A stretch of DNA of 5,464 nt, from positions 1 through 5,464 of the forward strand of contig JAATVP010000274.1 of the NCBI GenBank assembly GCA_014523625.1, given 5' to 3'. Shown in pieces: positions 4,998-5,464 of the stretch. The notes below the pieces were generated by a model. It made no database searches. It was given only the letters and a program-made list of their open reading frames with translations, and was not told the origin of the DNA. Each line of letters opens with the position of its first letter. Position 1 is the stretch's first letter. The DNA is from Nitrososphaerales archaeon TH5896. GTDB lineage: Archaea > Thermoproteota > Nitrososphaeria > Nitrososphaerales > Nitrososphaeraceae. The translations under genes were made by a program, and so were the position numbers.

Positions 4998-5464
4998 ATG
5001 AATAGAGATAACATTTCTGCCCTCTTGACTGCAGTTGCAGTTATCGCTTTGATAGTCGGATTTGCAATATACTTCAATAGTCCCGAGTTGAATACGGCTG
5101 GTGGAGAGTCAATAAAGCAACAACAACTGATTGACAAGATTCTTTCCCCAGAATCTACCGCTAACGGAGGATCGTCGGAAGGAGAAAAGGTAAGAAAAAT
5201 GTTGATAGAACTCGCATCGACTAGAGAAAATAATCCTGTCGTGATTAAACTAAACCGAACAGAATTTGATGAGATAGACAAATCTAAATTTAGAGAAGCT
5301 CCTAATTTTAACGAAATATCTGCCATTAATACCAATGACAGCAAACCATTAGATTTGCAAAGCTTGAGGGGAAACGTGGTACTTGTGGATTTTTGGACAC
5401 ATAGCTGCATTAATTGCATTAGAACAATACCATACTTAAATGACTGGTATGAAAAATATTCTGA
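4998..5464 (+). CDS. membrane-anchored TlpA-like thioredoxin (3' end missing)
   Basis: The frame is open from ATG 4998 to the window edge: 155 codons plus two bases, with no stop. Residues 8-26 are a single hydrophobic anchor, so the rest should lie outside the cytoplasm. Residues about 28-95 form a Gln/Glu/Lys-rich spacer. A TlpA/AhpC-type thioredoxin domain begins near 100 (FREAPNF, then LDLQSLRGNVVLVDFW) and contains the active site HSCINCIRTIPYL, with Cys137 and Cys140. The CINC motif followed by RTxPYLNxWxEKY resembles the thioredoxin domain of DipZ-type fusions, where it is joined to a CcdA domain. Here the two are separate adjacent genes 12 bases apart, probably cotranscribed. The likely role is reducing or isomerising cysteines of exported proteins, or metal-site thiols, with electrons from CcdA. 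The remaining thioredoxin fold, including the cis-Pro, and any further C-terminal domain lie beyond the window. Confidence 0.85.
   Translation, partial: MNRDNISALLTAVAVIALIVGFAIYFNSPELNTAGGESIKQQQLIDKILSPESTANGGSSEGEKVRKMLIELASTRENNPVVIKLNRTEFDEIDKSKFREAPNFNEISAINTNDSKPLDLQSLRGNVVLVDFWTHSCINCIRTIPYLNDWYEKYS

Noticed and set aside
4919..5419. Minus-strand 166-codon ORF
   Set aside because: It is antisense to the end of ccdA and most of the TlpA-like gene, whose plus-strand frame has a clear CINC thioredoxin motif.

Overview
The window looks archaeal and most likely comes from an ammonia-oxidising thaumarchaeon (Nitrososphaerales, Nitrosocosmicus-like). This is inferred from style, not from a marker gene. 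The DNA is AT-rich. Several genes have a TATA-like box about 27-30 bases before the start codon and no Shine-Dalgarno sequence, which suggests leaderless mRNAs. Oligo-T tracts follow the genes. A secreted RTX-repeat protein ends in a Cys-containing cap (a DCG...DFN...DCE pattern), which I associate with soil thaumarchaeota. No rRNA, tRNA, CRISPR array, insertion sequence or integrase was found.

Layout: (1) 228-803, minus strand: a secreted protein with a PepSY-like domain and a Met/Gly/His-rich tail made of two identical 42-bp repeats. (2) 1204-1992, plus: a secreted acidic protein with 13 consecutive RTX-type nonapeptides. (3) 2446-2712, plus: a small glutaredoxin-fold-like protein without the usual CxxC but with a vicinal Cys-Cys. 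(4) 3075-3548, minus: a split-barrel flavin/F420-binding (pyridoxamine-phosphate-oxidase-like) protein. (5) 4077-4985, plus: a CcdA/DsbD-type thiol-electron transporter with an unusually long Ser/Thr-rich loop. (6) 4998 to the window end, plus, incomplete: a membrane-anchored TlpA-like thioredoxin with a CINC active site.

Genes 5 and 6 are 12 bases apart on one strand and form the clearest functional unit. CcdA would carry electrons across the membrane from cytoplasmic thioredoxin, and the anchored TlpA-like protein would use them outside the cell, as in a split version of DipZ. The other genes are probably transcribed singly. They are separated by 360-530-base non-coding stretches that hold promoters, T-rich terminators, a few palindromes and small ORFs of doubtful reality. 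Several neighbours could be clients or companions of an extracytoplasmic thiol/metal system (Met-rich exported protein, exported protein with two cysteines, redox-fold protein), but the sequence does not prove a joint system.
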